Positions 48,706-57,133 of a stretch of DNA of 64,000 nt are shown here, in pieces. The notes beneath the pieces are model-generated. The model worked only from the letters and a program-made list of their open reading frames with translations, had not been told where the DNA came from and searched no databases. The first letter of the stretch is position 1. Each line of letters starts with the position of its first letter. The stretch lies in contig NZ_SELS01000010.1 in the NCBI RefSeq assembly GCF_004197395.1, forward strand, positions 124,001 through 188,000. The letters are read 5' to 3'. This DNA comes from Paraburkholderia sp. UYCP14C. GTDB lineage: Bacteria > Pseudomonadota > Gammaproteobacteria > Burkholderiales > Burkholderiaceae. The translations under genes and the position numbers were made by a program.

Positions 48706-49236
48706 ATGACCGAGTACCGATTCTGTCCCCGCTGCGCGAAGCCCCTGACCGAGCGCGTCGACCCCGACCACGAGGGCGGCCGCGTCCGTCAGAGCTGTCC
48801 CGATACCGCGTGCGGCTATGTCCATTGGAACAATCCGCTGCCGGTCGTCGCCGCGATCGTCGAGTACGAGGGCAAGATTCTGCTCGCGCGCAATGCCGCA
48901 TGGCAGGAGGGCATGTTCGCGCTGATCACCGGCTTCCTCGAAAACGGCGAGACGCCGGAGCAGGGCATCGCGCGCGAAGTGATGGAGGAGACGTCGCTGC
49001 ACACGGAGTCGGTCGAGCTGATCGGCGTGTACGAATTCATCCGCAAGAACGAGCTGATCGTCGCGTATCACGTGAAGGCGCACGGGACGATCGCGCTGTC
49101 GCCCGAACTGCTCGAATACCGGCTCGTCGAGCCCGCGAAGCTGCGGCCGTGGCGCGCGGGCACGGGACAGGCGCTCGGCGAATGGATGCGGCGGCGCGGT
49201 CTGCCGTTCGAGTTCGTCGAGCGGCCGGGGCAGTGA
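48706..49236 (+). CDS. Nudix hydrolase with N-terminal zinc ribbon
   Basis: 176 residues. Zinc ribbon FCPRCAKPL ... SCPDTACGYVHWNNP (~6-42), then a Nudix domain with the box GFLENGETPEQGIAREVMEETSL (last motif residue is Ser-Leu rather than Gly-Ile). The domain order resembles NudC (NADH pyrophosphatase) but it is much shorter and lacks the N-terminal NudC domain. Substrate unknown. Confidence 0.85.
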   Translation: MTEYRFCPRCAKPLTERVDPDHEGGRVRQSCPDTACGYVHWNNPLPVVAAIVEYEGKILLARNAAWQEGMFALITGFLENGETPEQGIAREVMEETSLHTESVELIGVYEFIRKNELIVAYHVKAHGTIALSPELLEYRLVEPAKLRPWRAGTGQALGEWMRRRGLPFEFVERPGQ

Positions 49237-49422
49237 AGCACTGCGCCGATCGAGCCGCAACATTGGCCAGCACACAGACAACGCGGATGATCCAGACAAC
49301 ATAGAGACAGCCCCCAGCGCACCCGGCACCACCCGACACAGCCCACCCATCGGCGCGTCACCGAACCGATCATCCACGACAAGCAGCGGTCAATGAGCGC
49401 ACGCTCAGGGAGAAGCAACGGC

Positions 49423-50571
49423 ATGGCCTACATCTACTACCTGACCCATATTCATCTGGGCTACGACGCACTGTCGCAACTGTCGTCCGAGTGCGCGCGC
49501 ATCGGCATCAAGCGGCCTCTGGTGATCAGCGACAAGGGCGTCGTCGCGGCCGGCATCGCGCAACAGGCGCTCGACGCGCTGAAGCTCGGCGAGGTGCCGC
49601 TGTTCGACGACACGCCGTCGAATCCGACCGAGGCAATGGTGCTCGCGGCCGCCCAGCTGTATCGCGACGAGGGCTGCGACGGGCTGATCGCGGTGGGCGG
49701 CGGGTCGTCGATCGATCTCGCGAAAGGCGTCGCGATCGCGGCCACGCATCCGGGGCCGCTCACGCAGTACGCGACGATCGAAGGCGGCAGCGCGAAGATC
49801 ACCGACGCCGTCGCGCCGCTGATCGCGATTCCGACCACGGCCGGCACCGGCAGCGAAGTCGCGCGCGGCGCGATCGTGATCCTGAACGACGGCCGCAAGC
49901 TCGGCTTTCATTCGTGGAGTCTGCTGCCGAAATCGGCGCTGTGCGATCCGGGCCTCACGCTCGGCCTGCCGCCGGGACTGACCGCCGCGACCGGCATGGA
50001 CGCAATCGCGCATTGCATCGAGACCTTCCTCGCGCCGGCCTTCAATCCGCCCGCCGACGGCATCGCGCTCGACGGCCTCGAACGCGCGTGGCATAGCATC
50101 GAGCGCGCGTGCGCGGACGGCCAGGATCGCGAGGCGCGCCTGAACATGATGAGCGCGTCGATGCAGGGCGCGATGGCGTTCCAGAAGGGTCTCGGCTGTG
50201 TGCACTCGCTGTCGCATCCGTTGGGCGGCCTGAAGGTGAACGGCCGCACCTCGCTGCATCACGGCACGCTGAACGCGGTCGTGCTGCCCGCGGTGCTGCG
50301 CTTCAACGAGCGCGCGCCGAGCGTGGTGGCCGAGCGTCGCTATGCGCGCATGCGTCGCGTGATGGGAGTGCCCGAGCATACCGAACTCGCGCAGGCGCTG
50401 TTCGACATGACGGCGCGGCTCGGTTTGCCGACCGGCCTCGGGCAGATGGGCGTCGACGAAAGCATGTTCGACAAGGTCGTGCAGGGCGCGCTGCTCGACC
50501 ATTGCCATCGCACGAATCCGCGCGAGGCGAGCGCCGACGACTATCGCCGCATGCTGACCGAGTCGTTGTGA
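49423..50571 (+). CDS. Iron-containing alcohol dehydrogenase
   Basis: 382 residues from ATG 49423 (AGGGAGA upstream). Group III metal-dependent dehydrogenase. NAD-binding GGGSSIDLAKGVAI (~85-100), metal and active-site motifs GMDAIAHCIETFLAP (~190-205), HSLSHPLGG (~254-262) and LHHGTLNAVVLPAVL. Oxidises or reduces an alcohol/aldehyde; exact substrate unknown. It precedes a thioesterase and livHMGF on the same strand, about 97 nt before the thioesterase. Confidence 0.92.
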   Translation: MAYIYYLTHIHLGYDALSQLSSECARIGIKRPLVISDKGVVAAGIAQQALDALKLGEVPLFDDTPSNPTEAMVLAAAQLYRDEGCDGLIAVGGGSSIDLAKGVAIAATHPGPLTQYATIEGGSAKITDAVAPLIAIPTTAGTGSEVARGAIVILNDGRKLGFHSWSLLPKSALCDPGLTLGLPPGLTAATGMDAIAHCIETFLAPAFNPPADGIALDGLERAWHSIERACADGQDREARLNMMSASMQGAMAFQKGLGCVHSLSHPLGGLKVNGRTSLHHGTLNAVVLPAVLRFNERAPSVVAERRYARMRRVMGVPEHTELAQALFDMTARLGLPTGLGQMGVDESMFDKVVQGALLDHCHRTNPREASADDYRRMLTESL

Positions 50572-50667
50572 CGGGGTCGCCAGCACTGAAGCGCGCTAAC
50601 AAAAAGGGGCCGCCCGGCCCCTGAAACCGCAACCGAGCCACCTCGCATCCACCCACCGCCTCGCCCG

Positions 50668-51117
50668 ATGAACAAACCCGCCCCCGCCGGCCGCGCCGCG
50701 TATCCGCATTTCCTGCCGATCACCACGCGCTGGATGGACAACGACGTCTACGGCCACGTGAACAACGTCGTCTACTACAGCTATTTCGACACCGTCGTGA
50801 ACGAGTATCTGATCCGCGCGGGCGTGCTCGATGTCGAGCACGGCGCGACGATTGGGCTGGTCGTCGAGACGCAGTGCAACTACTTCGCGCCGCTGGTGTT
50901 TCCCGATCTTATCGAAGCAGGCCTGCGCGTCACGCGGCTCGGCACGTCGAGCGTGCGCTACGAGGTCGGGCTGTTCCGCGACGGCGACGCCGTGCCCGCC
51001 GCGCAGGGACATTTCGTGCACGTCTACGTGGATCGCGCGACGCGCCGTCCGGTGAATCTGCCCGCCGAACTGCGCGCGGCGCTCGAACCGTTGTGCGTCG
51101 CCGGCCCGGCGGACTAG
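50668..51117 (+). CDS. Hotdog-fold acyl-CoA thioesterase (YbgC/4HBT-like)
   Basis: 149 residues. The 4HBT pattern [24 protein letters not shown] (~19-42) carries the catalytic Asp of the D-x-x-x-H-x-N type. Then [16 protein letters not shown] and SVRYEVGLF. Hydrolyses short or aromatic acyl-CoA; substrate unknown. It ends 4 nt before livH and so is in that operon. A small hairpin (50605-50622, AGGGGCC/GGCCCCT) precedes it. Confidence 0.88.
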   Translation: MNKPAPAGRAAYPHFLPITTRWMDNDVYGHVNNVVYYSYFDTVVNEYLIRAGVLDVEHGATIGLVVETQCNYFAPLVFPDLIEAGLRVTRLGTSSVRYEVGLFRDGDAVPAAQGHFVHVYVDRATRRPVNLPAELRAALEPLCVAGPAD

Positions 51118-51121
51118 ACGC

Positions 51122-52060
51122 GTGCAGTCGTTCATCATCACTCTGCTCAACGGCCTGAGCTACGGGCTGTTGCTGTTCATGCTGTCGGCCGGGCTGACGC
51201 TGATTTTCAGCATGCTCGGCGTGCTCAACTTCGCGCACGCGAGCTTCTACATGCTCGGCGCGTACGTCGGCTTTTCGGTGGCGGCGCACGCCGGTTTCTG
51301 GAGCGCGCTGGTGGTCGCGCCGCTCGTCGTCGGTCTGCTAGGCGCGGCGCTCGAACGCTGGCTGCTGCGGCGCGTGCGCGGGCACGGTCATCTGCCCGAA
51401 CTGCTGCTGACGTTCGGCGCCGCGTATCTGCTCGGTGAGCTCGTCAAGCTCGGCTGGGGGCTCAGTCCGCTGTCGGCGAGGATTCCGGCGGTGCTCGACG
51501 GCCCGCTGTTCTCGCTGTACGGGGCGGTCTTCACGCGCTATCGCGCGTTCATGATGGCGGTGTCGCTCGCGATGCTCGCCGCGCTCGTCGCGGTGCTGCG
51601 TGTGTCGAAGACGGGCTTGATCGTGCGCGCCGCGCTCACCCATGCGCAGGCCGTCGAAGCGCTCGGCCACAACGTGCCGCGCGTGTTCACCGGCGTGTTC
51701 GCGGCCGGCACCGCGCTCGCCGCGCTGGCCGGCGTGATCGGCGCGCCGCTGTTCGTGATCGAGCCGGCGATGGCGGAGTCGCTCGGCTCGATCGTGTTCG
51801 TCGTGGTCGTGATCGGCGGGCTCGGGTCGCTGAGCGGTGCGCTCGTCGCGTCGCTGCTGGTGGGATGCGTGCAGACGCTCGCGGTCGCGAGCGATCTGTC
51901 GCTCGGCGACGTGGTGTCGCTCGCCGGCGCGGTGCTGCCGCCCGAATGGGACGCGCTGACGCTCGCGCAACTCGCGCCGCTGCTGCCGTACCTGCTGCTC
52001 GTCGCGGTGCTGGCACTGAAGCCGCGCGGGCTGTTCGGACGGCGTGACGATCATGCGTAA
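51122..52060 (+). CDS. livH: Branched-chain-type ABC transporter permease LivH
   Basis: 312 residues from GTG 51122, about eight hydrophobic segments. N-terminal NGLSYGLLLFMLSAGLTLIFSMLGVLNFAHASFYMLGAY is the LivH signature. The ending has GGLGSLSGALVASLLVGCVQTLAV. HAAT-family permease for branched-chain amino acids, amides, urea or aromatic acids. Overlaps livM by 8 nt. Confidence 0.92.
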   Translation: MQSFIITLLNGLSYGLLLFMLSAGLTLIFSMLGVLNFAHASFYMLGAYVGFSVAAHAGFWSALVVAPLVVGLLGAALERWLLRRVRGHGHLPELLLTFGAAYLLGELVKLGWGLSPLSARIPAVLDGPLFSLYGAVFTRYRAFMMAVSLAMLAALVAVLRVSKTGLIVRAALTHAQAVEALGHNVPRVFTGVFAAGTALAALAGVIGAPLFVIEPAMAESLGSIVFVVVVIGGLGSLSGALVASLLVGCVQTLAVASDLSLGDVVSLAGAVLPPEWDALTLAQLAPLLPYLLLVAVLALKPRGLFGRRDDHA

Positions 52061-53498
52061 GCGGCGCGCACGGTCCGGGCAGGTCGCGTCGTTGGGTGGG
52101 GCGGGGTCGTCCGCGCGAGCCGGGTTCCCGCGGCGCGCGTCGGTTGATCCTGCGGCGCCCACGCCGCCCGCTCCGCCATCGACCCCGCGCGTGCGCGCGC
52201 TCGCGCCGTGGCTCGCGCTCGTCGCCTTTCTGGCCGTGCCGCCTTTCATCTGGCCACACAGCTGGATGCTCGCGTATCTCGCGCAAAGCGCGACGATGAT
52301 CGTGTTCGCGCTGTCGTACAACCTGCTGCTCGGCGAGACCGGGCTGCTGTCGTTCGGGCACGCCGCCTATGCGGGGCTCGGCGCGTTGATCGCCGCACGC
52401 GTGTTCAACGCGGGCGGCGTGCCGCTCGTGCTGCTGCCGTTGGTCGGCGGTATCGGCGGCGCGCTAGCCGGCGTACTGTTCGGCTTCATCGCGACGCGCC
52501 GTGCCGGCACCGCATTCGCGATGATCACGCTCGGTCTCGGCGAGCTCGTCGTCGCGGCCGCGTGGACGCTGCCGGGCTGGTTCGGCGGCGAGGCCGGCGT
52601 CGCGATCGATCGCGCGAGCGGGCCGCCCCTCGGCGGCTGGAGCTTTGGGCCGGCGCGCGAGGCCTACGTGCTGATCGCGCTGTGGTGCGTCGGCGCGAGT
52701 GTCGCGATGTTCGCGTTGTCGCGCACGCCGTTCATGCGGCTCGCGAATGCAGTGCGCGACAACCCGGCGCGCGCCGCGGCGATCGGCTGCTATCCGCGCC
52801 GGGTTCGCTATGGCGTGGTCGTGCTGTCGGCGTTTTTCGCGGGCATCGCGGGGACACTCGGGCTGATCAATATCGAACTCGTGTCGACCGAGAGCGTCGG
52901 CATGATGCGCTCGGGCGCGGTGTTGATCGCGACCGTGATCGGCGGCACGGCGGCGTTCTTCGGGCCGGTCGCGGGGGCGATCGTGCTGACGTTTTTCAGC
53001 GTGGTGGTCGCGACTGTCACGCGGGCGTGGCTGTTCTATCTCGGGCTGTTTTTCGTCGTGGTCGTGATGGCCGCGCCGGATGGGCTCGCGGGCTTTGCCT
53101 CCCGGCAGACGGCGCGAATTGCGGCCAATGGCTGGCGACGTTGCCGCGCCGCGTATTTGTGGAGCGCGGCGGCGGGGTTGCTGTGGCTCGCGGGGATCGT
53201 GCTCGCGGTGCAGTGGGCCTATGCGGCGCAGTTCGGCGCGGATGAAGGCTCGGCGTTCGGAGTGATCTTTGGCGCAGGTGCCGGTGCCCGTGCCGGTGCG
53301 GCTGCGGATGTCTCTGGCGCGTCCCCGCTGTCTGCACTCGCCGCCTCGCCATTGCATCTCGCGCTTGCGCTCCTTGCGCTCGCAGTCCTGATCGCGCTGT
53401 CCACCCGCGGCGCGTTGCGCGCGCATGCACGCGTCGCCGCCGACGCCCACGCACGCGCACGCGCACGCGCAACACGATCCCCCGGAGCCACACGATGA
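52053..53498 (+). CDS. livM: Branched-chain-type ABC transporter permease LivM, with C-terminal extension
   Basis: 481 residues. LivM core ~50-350: NLLLGETGLLSFGHAAYAGLGAL, FAMITLGLGELVVAAAW, GGTAAFFGPVAGAIVLTFF. After AAPDGLAGFASRQTA, where LivM normally ends, about 130 extra residues follow: two more hydrophobic segments, a Gly/Ala/Arg repeat (FGAGAGARAGAAA) and an Ala/Arg/His tail encoded by a CGCACG-type repeat. The first 45 residues are a Pro/Ala/Arg-rich extension. Start ATG 52053 overlaps livH (GTG 52044 also possible). ATGA overlap with livG. Confidence 0.88.
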   Translation: MRKRRARSGQVASLGGAGSSARAGFPRRASVDPAAPTPPAPPSTPRVRALAPWLALVAFLAVPPFIWPHSWMLAYLAQSATMIVFALSYNLLLGETGLLSFGHAAYAGLGALIAARVFNAGGVPLVLLPLVGGIGGALAGVLFGFIATRRAGTAFAMITLGLGELVVAAAWTLPGWFGGEAGVAIDRASGPPLGGWSFGPAREAYVLIALWCVGASVAMFALSRTPFMRLANAVRDNPARAAAIGCYPRRVRYGVVVLSAFFAGIAGTLGLINIELVSTESVGMMRSGAVLIATVIGGTAAFFGPVAGAIVLTFFSVVVATVTRAWLFYLGLFFVVVVMAAPDGLAGFASRQTARIAANGWRRCRAAYLWSAAAGLLWLAGIVLAVQWAYAAQFGADEGSAFGVIFGAGAGARAGAAADVSGASPLSALAASPLHLALALLALAVLIALSTRGALRAHARVAADAHARARARATRSPGATR

Positions 53499-54295
53499 TC
53501 CCCGCACTCGCGCTCTACGGCATCGAAAAACGCTTCGGCTCGACGCAAATACTGCGCGGTGTCGATCTCGCCATCGAGCCCGGCGAGCGCCACGCGCTGA
53601 TTGGCCCAAACGGCGCGGGCAAGTCGACGCTGTTCAACCTGATCGGGGGCGGCACGCGGCCGAGCGCCGGGCGCATCCATCTGTTCGGCGCGGACATCAC
53701 GCGGCTCGCACCGGCCGCGATCGCGCGCCGCGGCCTCGCGCGCAGCTTTCAGAGCACCAGCGTGTTCACGCGGCTGTCCGTGTTCGACAACTTGCGCTGC
53801 GCGGCGCAGCTTGCCGAGCGCGATCGCACACGCTGGTGGCAGCGCTTGACCGGCACGGCCACGGTCGATGCGCGCGCCGCCAAGGTGCTCGACGCGGTCG
53901 GCCTCGGCGCGCGCCGCGACGTCGCGGCCGGCACGCTCAGCTACGCGGAGCAGCGCGCGCTCGACCTCGGCATCGCGCTCGCGGGCGGCGCGCACACGCT
54001 GCTGCTCGACGAGCCGACCGCGGGCATGAATCGCGCGGAAGCGGCCCGCGCGATCGAACTGATCCGCAATACCACCGCGGGCCGCACGCTGCTGATGGTC
54101 GAGCACGACATGGATGCGGTGTTCGCGATCGCCGATCGGATTTCGGTGCTGGTGCAGGGGCGCATCATCGCGAGCGGGTCGCCGGGGGCGATTCGCGCGG
54201 ACGCGGCGGTGCGGGCCGCGTATCTGGGCGAGGGCTTCGAGATCGGCCCGGGCGCACGGGCTGGTGATGGACCGTGCAACGGGGCACGGCGATGA
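53495..54295 (+). CDS. livG: Branched-chain-type ABC transporter ATPase LivG
   Basis: 266 residues. Walker A is LIGPNGAGKSTLFNLIGG (normal), Q-loop ARSFQSTSVF, Walker B LLLDEPTAGMN, H-loop VEHDMDAVF. The signature reads LSYAEQRALDLG, with Ala for the usual Gly (LSYGEQ). It overlaps livM by 4 nt and livF by 4 nt. Confidence 0.91.
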   Translation: MIPALALYGIEKRFGSTQILRGVDLAIEPGERHALIGPNGAGKSTLFNLIGGGTRPSAGRIHLFGADITRLAPAAIARRGLARSFQSTSVFTRLSVFDNLRCAAQLAERDRTRWWQRLTGTATVDARAAKVLDAVGLGARRDVAAGTLSYAEQRALDLGIALAGGAHTLLLDEPTAGMNRAEAARAIELIRNTTAGRTLLMVEHDMDAVFAIADRISVLVQGRIIASGSPGAIRADAAVRAAYLGEGFEIGPGARAGDGPCNGARR

Positions 54296-55017
54296 GTGCG
54301 TTGCTCGAGATTCGCGACCTGAACGCGTGGTACGGCGCGAGCCAGGCGCTGCACGGCGTCACGCTGAGCGTCGAGCCCGGCGAAGTGCTCGCGCTGGTCG
54401 GCCGCAACGGCTCGGGCCGCTCGACGCTCGCACGCGCGATCATGGGCCTCGTGCGCTGCGAGGGCGAGCTGCGTTTCGCGGGGCGCTCGCTCGCCGGTCT
54501 GCGCACGTTCGAGATCGCGCGGCTCGGGCTCGGCTATGTGGCCGAGCATCGCGATGTATTCGCCGCGCTGAGTGTCCATGAAAACCTGCTGCTCGGCATC
54601 GCGCCGGGTGCCGCATCGCGCGCGCGCGGCCGCGCGCCGCGCTTCACGCTCGACGATGCCTACGCGCTATTCCCTGTGCTGGCCGAGCGCAAGCGCACGC
54701 GCGCCGGCGCGCTGTCGGGCGGCGAGCAACAGATGCTCGCACTTGCGCGGGCGCTGCTCGGCGACCCCGATCTGCTGCTGATCGACGAACCCGGCGAAGG
54801 GCTCGCGAGTCTCGTGATGCGGCAGGTCGCTGGCTGTCTGCACACGCTGCGCGAGCGTGGCGTCGCGATATTGCTGATCGAGCAGCGGCTCGTGATCGCG
54901 CAGGACATCGCGACTCGAGTCGCAGTAATGGGGCACGGCGAGATCGTGTTCGACGGCGCGTTGGCGTCGTTTCTGTCGCGCGACGATGTGATGCGTGAAT
55001 GGCTCGGGGTCGGCTGA
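54292..55017 (+). CDS. livF: LivF-type ABC ATPase with non-canonical Walker A and Q-loop
   Basis: 241 residues. LivF-like overall: LNAWYGASQALHGVTLSV, LSGGEQQMLALARAL signature, LLLIDEPGEGLA Walker B, LLIEQRLVIA. Walker A reads GRNGSGRST: the invariant Lys is Arg, from codon CGC. The Q-loop Gln of the usual YVPQGRE is Glu (YVAEHRD). The frame is intact, so it is not a pseudogene by sequence. It may be a regulatory or weakly active subunit paired with LivG. Confidence 0.85.
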   Translation: MSALLEIRDLNAWYGASQALHGVTLSVEPGEVLALVGRNGSGRSTLARAIMGLVRCEGELRFAGRSLAGLRTFEIARLGLGYVAEHRDVFAALSVHENLLLGIAPGAASRARGRAPRFTLDDAYALFPVLAERKRTRAGALSGGEQQMLALARALLGDPDLLLIDEPGEGLASLVMRQVAGCLHTLRERGVAILLIEQRLVIAQDIATRVAVMGHGEIVFDGALASFLSRDDVMREWLGVG

Positions 55018-55250
55018 CGCGCAGGCTTGTGCGCGCCTGCGTTGCCGCCCGCCGTACCGGCACGTTCCAGGCGGCGTGAAACGCGCCGGAATGGCCGTTT
55101 GAACCGCGTGGCGCGCCACGCCGGCGACGTTTCGAAGGGCACGGTGCGCATCGGCGGCGGGCACGCTGAGCGTCGATCCGGCGGCGAGGAAGTAGCGGGG
55201 CGGCCCGGACCTTCGCTCGAAGGACTCAAGCGAAGGTTCAGCCCGCCCCG
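55018..55250. terminator. End of the liv operon and nested hairpin over the LysR 3' end
   Basis: After livF a short hairpin CGCAGGC / GCCTGCG (55020-55042) could form. Further on, CGGGGCGG (55196-55203) pairs with CCGCCCCG (55243-55250) and encloses CCTTCGCT / AGCGAAGG (55210-55236). There is no T-run. The nested structure covers the LysR stop codon and may stabilise or stop both converging transcripts. Confidence 0.5.
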
Positions 55251-56131
55251 AGTTCCTCAAATAGCCAATCCTGAAAGCTCTTCAGCTTCGGCAGATCCGC
55301 GCGCGATTTGAGCAGGTTCAGCGTGTAGCCGTTTATCTTCAATCCATCGAGACCCAACGGCGCGACCAGCGTCCCGGTTTCCAGTTCGCGCTGCGCGAGC
55401 AGCAGGCTCTCCAGACACACGCCCATACCGTCCGCAGCCGCGCTGATCGCCATGAACGAGCGGTCGAAACGCGGCCCGCGCGTGATGTCGAGCACCACCT
55501 TGCGATGCAGCCGCATCCAGTCGCGCCAGCCGACGAGACACCCCTCGCTATGAATCAGCGTGTGGTGCCGCAGGTCCGCAACCGTGCGGATCGGATGCTC
55601 GCCGTTCGCCAGTCCTGGAGAGCACAGCGGCACGATGGTTTCGAGCGGCAGGTCGAGCACCATCGTGCCGGGCGGCTGCAAGCGCCGCGCGCCATAGCGG
55701 ATGTCGATATCGACCGACTCCTTGATCAGGTCCACCGCCGCCGATGACGCATTGAGCCGCACGTCGATATCCGGATGCAGCGCGCTGAAGCGCGCGAGCC
55801 GCGGCATCAGCCATTGGGTCGCGATGCTTGGCGTGGCGTGCACGGTCAGGATGTCGCTCTTCGCGACGCGGCCGATGTCGCGCGTCGCCTTGTCGATGCG
55901 CGCGAACGCCGCGCCGATTTCCTCAGCGTATTGACGCCCCATGTCCGTGAGCACCACCGCGCGATGCACGCGATGGAAGAGCCGCACGCCCAATTGGTCC
56001 TCGAGCAGCTTGACCTGATGACTGACCGCCGAGGGCGTGACGAACAGTTCTTCTGCTGCGAGAGCGAACGACGAAAGCCGCGCGGAGGCCTCGAAAGCCT
56101 GAATGGACTTGAGTGTGACGCGATGGTGCAT
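55238..56131 (-). CDS. LysR-type regulator (GcvA-like)
   Basis: 297 residues from ATG 56131 (an in-frame ATG at 56161 is possible). HTH region KSIQAFEASARLSSFALAAEELFVTPSAVSHQVKLLEDQLG, then a GcvA-like effector domain (VDLIKESVDIDIRYGAR, IHSEGCLVGWRDW, ISAAADGMGVCLESLLLA). Faces the transketolase operon at 157 nt and probably controls it. Effector unknown, likely a pathway sugar or phosphate ester. Confidence 0.92.
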   Translation of the reverse strand: MHHRVTLKSIQAFEASARLSSFALAAEELFVTPSAVSHQVKLLEDQLGVRLFHRVHRAVVLTDMGRQYAEEIGAAFARIDKATRDIGRVAKSDILTVHATPSIATQWLMPRLARFSALHPDIDVRLNASSAAVDLIKESVDIDIRYGARRLQPPGTMVLDLPLETIVPLCSPGLANGEHPIRTVADLRHHTLIHSEGCLVGWRDWMRLHRKVVLDITRGPRFDRSFMAISAAADGMGVCLESLLLAQRELETGTLVAPLGLDGLKINGYTLNLLKSRADLPKLKSFQDWLFEELGAG

Positions 56132-56173
56132 GGCAGCATTCACATGAATTGAGTTCAGCAATAGCTCACTTTA

Positions 56174-56189
56174 ATTCGTTTGAGCGAAT
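56174..56189. promoter_or_regulatory. Candidate LysR operator between the regulator and the transketolase operon
   Basis: Palindrome ATTCG-N6-CGAAT in an AT-richer patch, 42 nt from the LysR start and about 99 nt before the first transketolase gene, in the right place for a regulator of both. Confidence 0.4.
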
Positions 56190-56287
56190 CTATTCAAGTC
56201 GATACGCTGTATCCATTCGCAGTGCAATCAAACCGAGGGATTACCCGAGGCTGCGACCAGGTCAATTCATCCTGCAAGGAGACACGC

Positions 56288-57133
56288 GTGAATACGAGCG
56301 AAGCCGGGCACACCGCCCAACTCGCGGAACACGCCCACCGCATCCGCCGCAACGCGTTGCTGATGGGCGAAGTACAGGGCCAGGGCTATATCGGCCAGGC
56401 GCTCGACATCGCCGACGTGCTGGCCGTCGCTTACTTCGGCGCGATGCGTTACCGCGCCGAAGATCCCGAATGGGAAGGCCGCGACCGCTTCCTGCTGTCG
56501 AATGGCCATTACGCGATTGCCTTGTACGCGGCGCTGTTCGAAGCCGGCATCCTGCCCGCCGACGAACTCGAAACCTACGGCAGCGACGACAGCCGCCTGC
56601 CGATGTCCGGCATGGCGAGCTACACGCCGGGCATGGAAATGTCGGGCGGCTCGCTCGGCCAGGGGCTGACGATCGCCGTCGGCCGTTGTCTTGGTCTGAA
56701 GCGTAAAGCTTCGGATTCCTTCGTCTACACGCTGTTCTCCGACGGCGAGCTCGACGAAGGCGCGGTCTGGGAAGGCCTGATGTCGGCCGCGCACTGGAAG
56801 CTCGACAACCTGATCGCGATCGTCGACGTGAACAACCAGCAGGCCGACGGTCCGTCGACGCAGATCATGGCGTTCGAGCCGCTCGTCGACAAGCTCGAAG
56901 CATTCGGCTGGTACACGCAGCGCGTGGACGGCAACGACATCGCAGCGGTGAAGCGCGCGTTCGACAACGCGCGCCATCACGACAAGCCGCAACCGCGGAT
57001 CATCGTTTGCGATACGAAGATGGGCTGCGGCGTGCCGTTCCTCGAAGCGCGCGAGAAAAACCACTTCATTCGCGTCGATGCGCACGAATGGCAACTCGCG
57101 CTCGAAGCGCTCGAAGCCGGGAGACAAGCATGA
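56288..57133 (+). CDS. Transketolase, N-terminal (TPP-binding) subunit
   Basis: 281 residues from GTG 56288 (AAGGAG 7 nt upstream). The pyrophosphate half of transketolase as a separate protein: SNGHYAIALYAALF (catalytic-type His), MSGGSLGQGLTIAVG, and the TPP motif SDGELDEGAVWEGL ... AIVDVNNQQADG. Split transketolases transfer two-carbon ketol units; known ones act in apulose-4-phosphate and other unusual sugar pathways. It overlaps the C-terminal subunit gene by 4 nt, so the two are translated together. Substrate unknown. Confidence 0.92.
   Translation: MNTSEAGHTAQLAEHAHRIRRNALLMGEVQGQGYIGQALDIADVLAVAYFGAMRYRAEDPEWEGRDRFLLSNGHYAIALYAALFEAGILPADELETYGSDDSRLPMSGMASYTPGMEMSGGSLGQGLTIAVGRCLGLKRKASDSFVYTLFSDGELDEGAVWEGLMSAAHWKLDNLIAIVDVNNQQADGPSTQIMAFEPLVDKLEAFGWYTQRVDGNDIAAVKRAFDNARHHDKPQPRIIVCDTKMGCGVPFLEAREKNHFIRVDAHEWQLALEALEAGRQA

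Noticed and set aside
53440-53485. CGCACG-type tandem repeat considered as a CRISPR-like or intergenic repeat
   Set aside because: It is a short-period, in-frame coding repeat at the livM 3' end with no spacer structure.
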